A DNA stretch of 64,000 nt, taken from positions 1-64,000 of the forward strand of contig JAGXFN010000012.1 in the NCBI GenBank assembly GCA_024637195.1. Direction: 5' to 3'. Shown piece after piece: positions 7,989-16,767 of this stretch (positions are counted from its first letter, which is position 1; every line of letters begins with the position of its first letter). The notes under the pieces are model-generated. The model did not search any database and had not been told where the DNA came from. It saw only the letters and a list, made by a program, of their open reading frames with translations. The stretch comes from Arcobacter sp. Lineage in GTDB: Bacteria > Campylobacterota > Campylobacteria > Campylobacterales > Sulfurimonadaceae. The translations under genes were made by a program, and so were the position numbers.

Positions 7989-8021
7989 CAATCAAAAATC
8001 TGTAAACTATTTTTTTGATTG
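7989..8021. repeat. AT-rich inverted repeat in the gap after the cytochrome gene
   Basis: CAATCAAAAA (7989-7998) and TTTTTGATTG (8012-8021) form a perfect 10-bp stem with a 13-base loop. It may end the cytochrome transcript, although no U-run follows. The rest of the 346-base gap 7913-8258 holds two TATAAT-like boxes (8073 and 8161), neither with a well-spaced -35, and no gene that I can support. Confidence 0.4.
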
Positions 8022-8258
8022 CATCCTACTTTATCTGCATGTTTGACCCGATTTATGAACGAACGTCTTGTTTATAATATAGTCAACTAACTCTGCTTGT
8101 ATAAGACAAGAGACAACGTGCATTTTTTTAATTGACCTTTTGTACACGAAGGATTATCTTTATAATATTAAACATTATTACCATCTCAGTATCAGTTATA
8201 TAGAATGTTGTATATTAAAGAGTTTGGTGACCCATAAAAATACTACGGAGACGGCCAA

Positions 8259-9020
8259 ATGAAAAGTGCACGCAAAGAAGAGCTCATTGAAGAGCATCAT
8301 CCAAAGATGATTCGGGAACGTTTATCCAAGGGGGGCAAACGACAATATGTTTCTGACGCCGTGTTGGGTGGCATCGATGGATGCATAACTACATTTTCCG
8401 TTGTCTCTGGCTCGGTTGGCGCCGGTTTCCCATCTTCTGTAGCACTGATACTGGGCTTTGCAAACCTTTTTGCTGATGGTTTCAGCATGGCTGTAAGCAA
8501 TTATGAATCCGGCAAGACAGAACAGGACCACATCGAAAGCATTAAGAAATCTGAAGAAAAGCATATAGATGAAATTCCAGAAGGTGAGCGAGAAGAAGTA
8601 AGACAAATATATAAGAACAAAGGTTTTGAAGGGGAACTACTTGAAAAAGTTGTAGACACAATAACTTCAGATAAAAAAGTTTGGCTTGAAGTAATGCTTG
8701 CGGAAGAGCACGGCCTCAGCAAAATCACACTTAAACCTTCGATATCTGGCGGAGTCACATTTTTAGCGTTCATTTTTGTCGGTGCGGTTCCGTTGTTGCC
8801 CTATGTCATATCATCAATCGATATGAATCAACAGTTTGCAATAAGTGCGTTTCTTGCCGGAGCCATGTTTTTTTTAATAGGAATGCTAAAAAGTTTTGCG
8901 CTAGCAAAGCCTGCCTTCCTTTCTGGAGTGCGTACACTTTTGACAGGAGGAACAGCGGCAGGTCTGGCCTATTTTACGGCCTATATGTTACGAGAAATGT
9001 TTAACATTGCTGCCGGCTAA
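8259..9020 (+). CDS. VIT1/CCC1-family metal transporter
   Basis: A 253-residue membrane protein of the VIT1/CCC1 family, which moves Fe2+ or Mn2+ out of the cytoplasm. After a basic N-terminus the first segment carries SDAVLGGIDGCITTFSVVSG, the family signature. A second membrane helix holds GFANLFADGFSMAVSNY, and an acidic cytoplasmic stretch (about 88-150) corresponds to the metal-binding loop of the family. Three more hydrophobic segments follow. GGAG lies eight bases before the ATG. It interrupts the region between the cytochrome gene and a decayed copy of that gene's end, so it may be a later insertion. Confidence 0.85.
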   Translation: MKSARKEELIEEHHPKMIRERLSKGGKRQYVSDAVLGGIDGCITTFSVVSGSVGAGFPSSVALILGFANLFADGFSMAVSNYESGKTEQDHIESIKKSEEKHIDEIPEGEREEVRQIYKNKGFEGELLEKVVDTITSDKKVWLEVMLAEEHGLSKITLKPSISGGVTFLAFIFVGAVPLLPYVISSIDMNQQFAISAFLAGAMFFLIGMLKSFALAKPAFLSGVRTLLTGGTAAGLAYFTAYMLREMFNIAAG

Positions 9021-9074
9021 GGTCTCATACCGCGAACCCCTCCTCTGACATTACTATTGTCAACTACTGCTCAA

Positions 9075-9178
9075 ACATGCAGTTGGCCAATCTTGGGTGA
9101 GTTTTCATCAAGATGCAGCCAAGCCATGACAGTTCAAACGCAGATGAATAAGAAGAAAATTATGTATCTTTAAATACA
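9075..9178 (+). pseudogene. Decayed copy of the cytochrome gene 3' end
   Basis: Bases 9075-9123 match 7695-7743 inside the cytochrome gene with scattered changes, sharing AGTTGGCCAATC and TCATCAAGATG. Bases 9124-9178 then match about 7887-7943, including the stop region and the following AAGAAGAAAAT. About 145 bases between the two parts are missing. No open frame remains. The remnant shows that a related cytochrome gene once ended here, or that the 3' end was duplicated around the VIT1/CCC1 gene. Confidence 0.75.
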
Positions 9179-9218
9179 ATGCTTAATTAAATGTTAGATT
9201 TTAAATTAAAGGTTTTTT

Positions 9219-10211
9219 TTGCAAAAAATAATTCCAATACTGCTTCTTATACTCTCTTTACATGCACAAGAAGGCTCATACGAACTTGGAAAAGGAATGC
9301 AGGTAGCATCCTTGCCTTTTTATATTGGGGGCTATTTTTCAGTAGATTACAGAAACATAGGGAATGAAAACAGGTATAGAATAGATGATTTGGCAGTTCT
9401 TGGTTATGGCAGCTATGGTAAATTTTCATATATGGCCGAAGTTGAATATAAAGAATTTTTCTCAAAAACATACAAAGGCGACACCAGCTACATAAAAAGA
9501 GACACCCGGCTTCATGCTGAAAGAGTCTATGTAGATTATAACTTTGGTGAAAATTATGTATTTAGAATCGGGAAGTACAACTCGCCTATAGGTTTCTGGA
9601 ATCTTTTGCCTGTTAACGTGCTTAGGCAGACCACCTCAAATCCGCTCAGTACAGATATAATATTTCCGAGGTTTACAACCGGTACAGCCGTTTCTTACTC
9701 ATCTTTTGATGAAGGTGAATTTAAAATAGAATTGATGCTTCAAAACAACAAAGACTTAGACGATGAGTACAACAACTACAAAATAGATGAGCACTACGGG
9801 TTTGGTGCTTTATACGAGAAAGACGAGTATTCAGTCAAACTAAACGGTGGATATTTCCATAGAATCGAGAGAGGTCTTTTACAAAGCAAACTATATTATC
9901 TACTATTGTCTGCAAAATATGACACTGAAAAGTATCAATTTCTTAGTGAAATAGGCCGCCAGCAATCAGACACAAAAACCACCACACCCTATGCAGGCTA
10001 TGTGCAAGGGTTGTACCGTTTCACAGAACAGCATTTAGGCGCCATTAGACTGGAGTCCTATGATGACAATGTAAACAACAAAAGTGAAGATATAGCGATT
10101 ATCAGTTACACATACAGGCCATACTACCCGGTAGCTATAAAATCTGAATATCAATTTCACTCCATCAGCGAAGAAAATCAATTTTTATTCTCTTTTTCGG
10201 TGCTATTTTAA
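9219..10211 (+). CDS. Porin-like outer-membrane beta-barrel protein
   Basis: A 330-residue protein with a signal peptide (IIPILLLILSLHA, cut before QEGS). It consists of alternating aromatic and polar strands and ends in Phe (FSFSVLF), the usual outer-membrane barrel signature. Segments such as VYVDYNFGENYVFRIGKYN resemble phosphate-selective porin-like barrels. It starts at TTG with AAAGG upstream. The stop overlaps the next ATG by one base (TAATG), so it is translationally coupled to the PstS-like gene and forms the first gene of a four-gene signalling module. The ligand is unknown. Confidence 0.7.
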   Translation: MQKIIPILLLILSLHAQEGSYELGKGMQVASLPFYIGGYFSVDYRNIGNENRYRIDDLAVLGYGSYGKFSYMAEVEYKEFFSKTYKGDTSYIKRDTRLHAERVYVDYNFGENYVFRIGKYNSPIGFWNLLPVNVLRQTTSNPLSTDIIFPRFTTGTAVSYSSFDEGEFKIELMLQNNKDLDDEYNNYKIDEHYGFGALYEKDEYSVKLNGGYFHRIERGLLQSKLYYLLLSAKYDTEKYQFLSEIGRQQSDTKTTTPYAGYVQGLYRFTEQHLGAIRLESYDDNVNNKSEDIAIISYTYRPYYPVAIKSEYQFHSISEENQFLFSFSVLF

Positions 10212-10615
10212 TGAAAAAAGTTTTGATCAGCATGGCATTGCTCGCGTGTGTATCTTTTGCGGATGAATACGTTGTTATCTCTAACAAAAGCATGAAAGAC
10301 TTGTCGCCTGCGCAGATAAAAGCTGTGTTTTTAAAGAAACTGGCTTTTATAGAAGATGTCAAAGCGGTTCCCATCAACCTAGAGGCTAGAGATCCTTTGC
10401 GGCTAAAGTTTGAAAACGATATTTTAAACATGAGCTTTTCAAGGTTAAAAACATATTGGACAACGCGACACTACCTCGGGCACAGACCTCCGATAAGCAT
10501 GAAATCACAAGAAAGCATAAAAGCTTTTGTCAAAAAAGTCGACGGCTCTCTTGGATATATTAATGCAAAAAATATTGATGACAGCATCAAAGTTATCTAT
10601 AGGTGGAAAGATTGA
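10211..10615 (+). CDS. Small PstS-like periplasmic binding protein
   Basis: A 134-residue exported protein with signal peptide ending near SFADEY. The mature part looks like a single lobe of a phosphate-type substrate-binding protein (VVISNKSMKDLSPAQIKAVFL, then LKTYWTTRHYLGHRPP and GSLGYINA). Such one-lobe proteins lack a full transport domain and no ABC permease is nearby, so sensing is more likely than uptake. It overlaps the porin gene upstream and the HD-GYP regulator downstream by one base each. It may present a ligand to the kinase two genes later. Confidence 0.65.
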   Translation: MKKVLISMALLACVSFADEYVVISNKSMKDLSPAQIKAVFLKKLAFIEDVKAVPINLEARDPLRLKFENDILNMSFSRLKTYWTTRHYLGHRPPISMKSQESIKAFVKKVDGSLGYINAKNIDDSIKVIYRWKD

Positions 10616-11670
10616 TGCAGACCGTACTGTTGTGTGATGATGAGTTGATGAATAGAAAAGTGGCTTCGAAAATATTAAACAAAGAAGGGTTTAATGTCGT
10701 AGAAGCACAGAATGGAAAAGAGGCTATTGAACTATTAAAAGAAACAAAAGTTGATGTGATTTTAATGGACTTGATGATGCCTGTCATGGATGGCTACGAA
10801 GCCACACAAATCATAAAAAGTTATGATAAACTCTCGACTATCCCGCTCATAATCATTTCAGCACTTTCGGACAAAGAAGCTATTATCAAAGGACTGAAAC
10901 TCGGTGCAAACGAGTATCTGACAAAACCGTACGATATAACAGAGTTTACACTCAGAATAAAAAATGCCGCTAAAGTAAGCCATTATCAAAATATGGAAAA
11001 AAACCATAAAGCGCTTTTAGAAGCACAAGTGAAAGAGAAGACCAAGGCGCTGGAAAACGCACTGGAAGAAGTGCAAAATAATGAAAAAGACATCATTTCC
11101 ATACTAAGCAAAACAGCCGAATACAGAGACAATGAAACATCTATGCACACCATCCGAGTAGGAGACATGGCAGCTCTGATCGCTAGAAAATTCGGATGGA
11201 GTGATGATGAAGTCGAACTTATGAGACTGGCAGCGCCCATGCACGACATAGGCAAAGTCGGCATAGAAGACATCATACTTTTAAAACCGGGCAAACTTGA
11301 CGATGATGAGTTTTTAAAAATGAAAGAGCACGCGCTGATCGGTCATTCCATACTGTCTCAAAAAAACGCACCTCTGTTAAAACTTGCAGCGGAGATAGCC
11401 CATACCCACCATGAAAAATACAATGGAAGCGGCTATCCAAGAGGCTTGAAAGAAGACGAGATACCACTCAGCGGAGCGATAGTCTCTGTTGTTGATGTGT
11501 TTGACGCACTGCTGAGTGAACGACCGTATAAAAAAGCTTTTTCACTTGAGCAGGCACTGGACATCATACAAGGTGACTCGGGCTCACATTTTCATCCTAA
11601 GGTTGTTGAACTGTTTTTAAGCAGCCTGGATGAACTCTTGGCGATTAGAAAAAGATTGAGCGATGTTTGA
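10615..11670 (+). CDS. Response regulator with HD-GYP domain
   Basis: A 351-residue protein. The receiver domain (1-120) has Asp8/Asp9, phospho-acceptor Asp52 in LMDLMMP and Lys104. A coiled linker (125-160) leads to an HD-GYP domain with His210-Asp211 (MHDIGK), a HTHHEKYNG segment and GSGYP (271-275). HD-GYP domains break down cyclic di-GMP, so the output is probably a change in second messenger rather than transcription. The ATG at 10615 with AGGTGG upstream is preferred to the GTG at 10603. The gene overlaps the PstS-like gene by one base and the kinase gene by eight. Confidence 0.85.
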   Translation: MQTVLLCDDELMNRKVASKILNKEGFNVVEAQNGKEAIELLKETKVDVILMDLMMPVMDGYEATQIIKSYDKLSTIPLIIISALSDKEAIIKGLKLGANEYLTKPYDITEFTLRIKNAAKVSHYQNMEKNHKALLEAQVKEKTKALENALEEVQNNEKDIISILSKTAEYRDNETSMHTIRVGDMAALIARKFGWSDDEVELMRLAAPMHDIGKVGIEDIILLKPGKLDDDEFLKMKEHALIGHSILSQKNAPLLKLAAEIAHTHHEKYNGSGYPRGLKEDEIPLSGAIVSVVDVFDALLSERPYKKAFSLEQALDIIQGDSGSHFHPKVVELFLSSLDELLAIRKRLSDV

Positions 11671-13705
11671 CTTTTTTCAAAAATCTTTACGGAATAAACT
11701 TCTTGTAACATTTATTGCCATTGGTTTTTTGCCATTTCTAACACTCTTGATATACACCCTCTTCTTAAGTGAGACAAAAATTGTCAACAAGATCGTTACG
11801 GAGCAATTTGACAGGACCAGCTCAGTCATTAAACTGATCACCAATCATATGGATTCACTAAAAAAAGAGGTCGACTTCATCAGTTCACTCGATGTAATGG
11901 ACGATATTTTAGCGGACGATATTGACAAAAGAGTTTCAAGACTATTGACACAAAAATCAAATGACCTAAATTCAGACAATACGTTTATGGTTATCAACAA
12001 TGATTTTACAATAGTCTCGTCTTCTGATATCAACAGTACACTAGAAAAATTCGACTCAGACAAGGTCATCAATGCCGCAGCGGGACAACACATTGAAGGC
12101 AAGACCTTGTATATGTTCTCAAAAATCTATGCCTCCTTTGACAAAACAAAAGAGCTGGGATTTTTAATATTGAAATACAACTTGGACAATCTAGATATCT
12201 ATTTAACACATCAAGACAGTATGCACTCTTACATCGTAAATCCAAAAACAGAGTTCAGTGTAGGAGAAAACATATCTTTTGACTTAAACTTCAACAAGGA
12301 CAAGGACAGTGCTATAAATTCTGAAGATGTTATTGTATACAAAAGGATACCCTCGATCTTACAGGATTGGTATATCGTATATGCTGTTGACAAAAGTATA
12401 GCCTTGGCATTTTTGTATGATTTTATCCGTTTCATGCTCTATATATCAGTTATTATCATTGCCATAATCATCTATGTGTCTGTTAAATACTCAAAAGGCA
12501 TAGTCAAGCCCATAGAAGAACTAACAGCCATAACTGACGATATCATAAACAATCAAAACTACTCGGTGCAGTTAGACGTTAACTCTCACGACGAGATCGC
12601 GATACTAACCCATTCATTTAACAACATGCTAAAAACAACCTCCTCAGCACTTGACAGACTTGAAGAGGAAAATAAATTAAGACTAAAGCGGTTTGTTCAA
12701 CTTATAGAAGTTTTCAATACGATCATCCAAACAAAAGATGAGAATGAGTGCATAAACACTTCGATAGAGCAAATAAAATTACTCACAAATAAAAGTGATC
12801 TGCATTTTCAAAAAGACAATTTTAAGCATACGGACAAAGCATATATTTCTCTATTTGTCACAGATTTTGAAAATGACAAAAAAGTCTACTTTGGTTCAAT
12901 CGGATTGGGACTGGATGATTTTGAAGATGAAAACGAGAAAAAATTCTATCAGTCCATTGCGGCTATGATAACCTTGCAGTTAGACAGAATCAGGCTTATT
13001 GACAGAACCATGTCCGCATCACGCGCAAAATCTGCATTTATATCAAATATGTCCCATGAGCTTCGCACCCCGTTAAATGCTATTATCGGTTTTACCCAGT
13101 TTATGATCACCTATGAAGAGTTGACAGATGACCAGCAAGACACAATGGCAAACATCGAATCATCTGCGCATTATTTGCTTGGCATGATAAATGAGATCTT
13201 GGACATAGCGAAAATCGAGGCTGGAAAGATGGAAGCGCGCATTGAAAGCGTCAGCCTCTTGGACTTAGTCACGAGCAGCTACGAGATGCTAACACCATTG
13301 GCAAACGGCAAAGATTTGGAATTTAATTTGATTACAGACAAGTATGATGACAAAAAATACAAAACTGACCCAAAAATGTTTCAGCAAATTGTAATAAACC
13401 TCATATCAAACTCCATAAAATTTACAAAAGAAGGGTTCGTGTCTCTAGAGCTGGTCAACGACGAAAACAATGTTTTTGTAAAAGTAAAAGATAGCGGTAT
13501 CGGTATATCGCAAGAGGACATGAAACAACTTTTCAATGACTTTACCCAAGTAGAAAATGTGATGCAAAAGCAACACAAGGGAACAGGCCTTGGACTTTCG
13601 CTAAGTAAAAAAATGGCAAATATTTTAGGCGGAGATGTAAAACTTCAAAGCGAAGGCATTGGTCACGGAACAACGTCTATCTTCACTATTGCGGCGATCA
13701 AATAG
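11663..13705 (+). CDS. Membrane sensor histidine kinase
   Basis: A 680-residue kinase. Membrane helix 1 is at about 12-32, followed by a periplasmic sensing domain of about 220 residues. Helix 2 is near 253-275, then comes a HAMP linker and a GAF-like stretch (about 340-445). The dimerisation/phosphoacceptor part has His465 in SHELRTPL, and the ATPase domain has an N box NLISNSIKF, Asp610 in DSGIGIS and GTGLGLS. No receiver domain is attached. The eight-base overlap with the HD-GYP regulator makes that protein its natural partner. The periplasmic part could be read out together with the PstS-like protein. Confidence 0.88.
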   Translation: MFDFFQKSLRNKLLVTFIAIGFLPFLTLLIYTLFLSETKIVNKIVTEQFDRTSSVIKLITNHMDSLKKEVDFISSLDVMDDILADDIDKRVSRLLTQKSNDLNSDNTFMVINNDFTIVSSSDINSTLEKFDSDKVINAAAGQHIEGKTLYMFSKIYASFDKTKELGFLILKYNLDNLDIYLTHQDSMHSYIVNPKTEFSVGENISFDLNFNKDKDSAINSEDVIVYKRIPSILQDWYIVYAVDKSIALAFLYDFIRFMLYISVIIIAIIIYVSVKYSKGIVKPIEELTAITDDIINNQNYSVQLDVNSHDEIAILTHSFNNMLKTTSSALDRLEEENKLRLKRFVQLIEVFNTIIQTKDENECINTSIEQIKLLTNKSDLHFQKDNFKHTDKAYISLFVTDFENDKKVYFGSIGLGLDDFEDENEKKFYQSIAAMITLQLDRIRLIDRTMSASRAKSAFISNMSHELRTPLNAIIGFTQFMITYEELTDDQQDTMANIESSAHYLLGMINEILDIAKIEAGKMEARIESVSLLDLVTSSYEMLTPLANGKDLEFNLITDKYDDKKYKTDPKMFQQIVINLISNSIKFTKEGFVSLELVNDENNVFVKVKDSGIGISQEDMKQLFNDFTQVENVMQKQHKGTGLGLSLSKKMANILGGDVKLQSEGIGHGTTSIFTIAAIK

Positions 13706-13938
13706 ACAGTTTAATACAAACACCCATCAGATCGCAGGTCATTGCGAGCGAAATGAAACAATCCACCGTCTAAATAAAAAGAATGTTTATGTTTTCTGTA
13801 AACACAAGAGCAGAACTATAATCTTATGTATGTATTTAAATAATTACACACTTTGTTCGTTTGATATTATTATTACTTCAGGAATATTCGTATACTATCA
13901 AGGATGTTAATAAGATAGTTATAAACAAGGAGATGAAT

Positions 13939-14391
13939 ATGAAATATAAAATATTAGCTGCTGTGGTTTTCGTCATAATAGCCATACAGTTTATACCATA
14001 TGGCAAAAATCACTCTGCCCCGCTTGTAGTCTCAGAGCCTGAGTGGGACAGTCCCAGAACAAAAGACTTGTTTACTCGTGCCTGTGCAGATTGTCATAGT
14101 AACGAAACAAAGTGGCCTTGGTACAGCAGCATTGCTCCTGTATCTTGGTTGGTTCAGTATGATGTTGAAGAAGGCCGTGAACATTTCAATGTTTCTATGT
14201 GGGGCGTACAGAAAGATAATGAGGGAGATGAGGCTAAAGAAAAATTTGAAGAGGGTGAGATGCCTCCTTGGTTCTACGTTATTCTTCATCCCGAGGCAAA
14301 ACTGTCAGAAAGTGAAACAAAAGAGTTTAGTAAAGGACTTTTAGCAACTTTTGGTGAAGAAGATGAAGAAGATGAAAATGAAGATGACTAA
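13939..14391 (+). CDS. Haem-binding domain protein (Haem_bd type)
   Basis: A 150-residue protein with one N-terminal membrane helix (about 4-20). It has a CADCH haem c motif (49-53) followed by [15 protein letters not shown], the pattern of the Haem_bd family. A second conserved region holds EGEMPPWFY, whose Met could be a haem ligand. The tail is very acidic. It is expected to be an anchored periplasmic haem protein. The start at 13939 has AAGGAG six bases upstream, and an ATG two codons earlier lies too close to that site. Confidence 0.75.
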   Translation: MKYKILAAVVFVIIAIQFIPYGKNHSAPLVVSEPEWDSPRTKDLFTRACADCHSNETKWPWYSSIAPVSWLVQYDVEEGREHFNVSMWGVQKDNEGDEAKEKFEEGEMPPWFYVILHPEAKLSESETKEFSKGLLATFGEEDEEDENEDD

Positions 14392-14397
14392 ATTCAA

Positions 14398-15915
14398 ATG
14401 CCTGTAGCTAACAAAACTTTGCGCACCACTATAAAATCCGCGATCGGTGCTTACATCAAGAGATTGGCGGGAGATTACCGAAGCACGAACCGTTTGTTAA
14501 GAGCAGTGCTGCTTGGTTTTGTGTGCTGTATGCTGCCATTGACGCTCATGGCGCAAGAACCTGTCGGCAAGGCTGTCGAAGCGCAGAAGCTGACCGCACC
14601 AGCCAAGGTTGACGTAAAACCCGTCGCGCACGATGAAGAGATCCGCAAGCGACTCCAACGTGTCCTCGATGCCACAGAGTGGTTCAGCGATCCACAAGTC
14701 CAGGTTGAGGAAGGGGTTGTCTTTCTTGATGGCAAGGTGGAGTCCGATGAGCTGAAGAAATGGGCCGGGGATCTGGCGTACAACACACAAGATGTTGTCG
14801 CCGTGGTCAACCGGCTGCAGGTGGTTCAGCGGTCGGTGTGGGATTTCAGTCAACCGTGGAGCGGCGTAATGCAATTATGGCATGACTTCGTACGCGCGCT
14901 GCCTTTTTTTGTTCTTGCTCTGCTCATCCTGGCTTTGACGGTAGGCAGTGCCCAGCTGACAACTCGCGGCACCCGCGCACTGCTGCGCCCACGGATTCGA
15001 ACCAAACTTCTGCAAAATGTAATAGCGCGTGCGATAGGAGGACTCGTTCTTATCTGTGGTATCTATCTCATTCTGAGAGTCTCGGGTCTAACACAACTGG
15101 CATTGACACTGGTCGGCGGTACCGGTCTGGTCGGCTTGATCGTTGGTATCGCATTTCGAGACATCACAGAAAATTTTCTAGCGAGCATCTTTCTTAGCAT
15201 ACAATCACCGTTTGAGACCGGTGACATGGTCGAGATATCCGGCGTTACCGGCTTCGTGCAGCAGTTGAACATGCGTACAACAATCTTAATGACCCTCGAT
15301 GGAAATCTCGTGCAGATTCCCAACAGCACCGTTTACAAGAGTACACTTAGCAACTTCACTACCAATGCCAACCGACAAGAGAACTTTGTTATCGGTATCG
15401 GCTACGACGATGCGATCAACGAAGCTCAAGAAATTGCACTAAAGGTTTTAGTGAACCACCCGGCTGTTTTGAACGACCCCGAACCCGCAGTGTTGGCGGA
15501 CAATCTGGGTGCGTCTACAGTCAATTTACGCGTCTACTTTTGGATAAACGGCCGCGAACACAGTTGGTTAAAGGTGCGTTCTTCGGTAATTAGGCTGGTT
15601 AAACGTGCCTTTCAAGAACATGGCATCTCTATGCCAGATGAGGCAAGAGAGGTTGTTTTCCCTCAAGGAATTCCCATTACTATGCTCGAGGATAAACCGA
15701 CAGATATGCAGGTTGCTTCGCAAGGTAAACGGTTCTCCGCTGAAAAGCAGCATAAAGAACTCGACGTAGTCTCCACAGAAGCAGAAGCCGGTTTATACAG
15801 CGATGCCACCGTTATCGAGGAACAGGCACGACAGGCTCAACCGCTGAAGGAAGGTGAGAATCTCTTGCCGAGTGCCTCCGAAACCGCCGCCGAGAAACAA
15901 ACGAAAAAAACATAA
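14398..15915 (+). CDS. Mechanosensitive ion channel with BON domain
   Basis: A 505-residue MscS-family channel. An export signal (about 28-50, ending LMAQEP) is followed by a BON domain (about 75-140, with DPQVQVEEGVVFLDGKVES). Three membrane segments (about 165-280) then lead to the MscS pore helix and beta domain (VGGTGLVGLIVGIAFRDI, then SPFETGDMVEISG). The tail past residue 440 is polar. It would open under membrane tension. The gene begins six bases after the haem protein gene without a clear ribosome site. Its DNA is more GC-rich than that neighbour, which suggests acquisition from another lineage. Confidence 0.82.
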   Translation: MPVANKTLRTTIKSAIGAYIKRLAGDYRSTNRLLRAVLLGFVCCMLPLTLMAQEPVGKAVEAQKLTAPAKVDVKPVAHDEEIRKRLQRVLDATEWFSDPQVQVEEGVVFLDGKVESDELKKWAGDLAYNTQDVVAVVNRLQVVQRSVWDFSQPWSGVMQLWHDFVRALPFFVLALLILALTVGSAQLTTRGTRALLRPRIRTKLLQNVIARAIGGLVLICGIYLILRVSGLTQLALTLVGGTGLVGLIVGIAFRDITENFLASIFLSIQSPFETGDMVEISGVTGFVQQLNMRTTILMTLDGNLVQIPNSTVYKSTLSNFTTNANRQENFVIGIGYDDAINEAQEIALKVLVNHPAVLNDPEPAVLADNLGASTVNLRVYFWINGREHSWLKVRSSVIRLVKRAFQEHGISMPDEAREVVFPQGIPITMLEDKPTDMQVASQGKRFSAEKQHKELDVVSTEAEAGLYSDATVIEEQARQAQPLKEGENLLPSASETAAEKQTKKT

Positions 15916-16110
15916 GCGACATTCCCTACTATAAAGTGAGCGTGAACAGCAACCGGAACATAAAAGCTAAATTCCCGATCGAAGTCAGGGATGATGGGTG
16001 GTGAAGATTCACTCACAGGGGTGTTTTTAAAAAAGTTATTAATTAAGCCTTCGTTGTATAAAATATGCATGAATAAATTGTTAGAGTACATTCAAATAAG
16101 GATTTAGACA

Positions 16111-16365
16111 ATGAAGAAAACAATCTTACTAACATTAGTTTTTCTTGCAACATCAGCCAGTTATGCAGAAGAGACAAAAATAAGTTTTGACAAGTACCTT
16201 TTTGCTCAAAACCAACCAAAGTTCAAATGCGATGGTCGCCAATATTGCACTCAAATGAGTTCATGTGAGGAAGCTAAATTTTTCCTAAAAAATTGTCCAG
16301 ATCAAAAAACGGATGGTGACGGCGATGGTATTCCTTGTGAAAAACAACATTGTAACAATTACTAA
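16111..16365 (+). CDS. Excalibur-domain secreted protein
   Basis: An 84-residue protein with signal peptide (cut near SYAEE) and one excalibur domain. It shows CDGRQYCTQMSSCEEAKFFL, then DGDGDGIPCE, with six cysteines and the acidic calcium-binding loop of the family. The domain occurs in extracellular proteins and beside nucleases. Here it stands alone, so its role is unknown. An AAGGA site lies upstream of the ATG. Confidence 0.75.
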   Translation: MKKTILLTLVFLATSASYAEETKISFDKYLFAQNQPKFKCDGRQYCTQMSSCEEAKFFLKNCPDQKTDGDGDGIPCEKQHCNNY

Positions 16366-16767
16366 AACTCCAACAAATACGAGGAGCGCAAATAGTTTCC
16401 TCTACGGCGAAACTGTTGCTCGCGACAAACGTTAAGTCTCCATACCTCTAATTTGCGAAAACCGATACAAACTTATTTTCTCTGAAAATTCACCCTCTCC
16501 CTCCTCTGTCTGCAGTCTTAGCGACTTTTAAAGGTATGCTTAGTCCCTGTATGACGTGATTCGTTTAGTGATTGCATTACGAAGTCTTTCCTGCCGTCTG
16601 CTTTTTTCTTCATTTCAATCAAAGCTGAGACTTTGAAACCATGTACTGGATTCTTATATTTTTTAATTTGGCATAATCTTGCATTTAAACAAGAAAAAAC
16701 TGAACACCTTTTTACATTCATTAAAAATAAGTGTTATAATCACCGCACAAAACAAGAGGCTTTTGAC
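16366..16767. other. Gene-free stretch between island and core region
   Basis: 402 bases with no supported gene. A minus-strand frame of 67 codons (16518-16721) is open but has no ribosome site and no family resemblance, so it may be a relic. The only clear signal is the promoter at 16711-16740 for the flavoprotein gene. Confidence 0.5.
16711..16740 (+). promoter_or_regulatory. Sigma-70-type promoter for the NDH-2-like gene
   Basis: TTTACA (16711-16716) and TATAAT (16735-16740) with an 18-base spacer, 27 bases before the ATG. Confidence 0.65.

Noticed and set aside
13706-13938. A coding frame reaching from the kinase gene into the haem protein gene
   Set aside because: The frames there lack ribosome sites, and the haem protein has a well-placed AAGGAG for its own start.
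16518-16721. Minus-strand 67-codon frame in the gap before the NDH-2-like gene
   Set aside because: No ribosome site, no known family, and the promoter of the next gene lies in it. Kept only as a possible relic.
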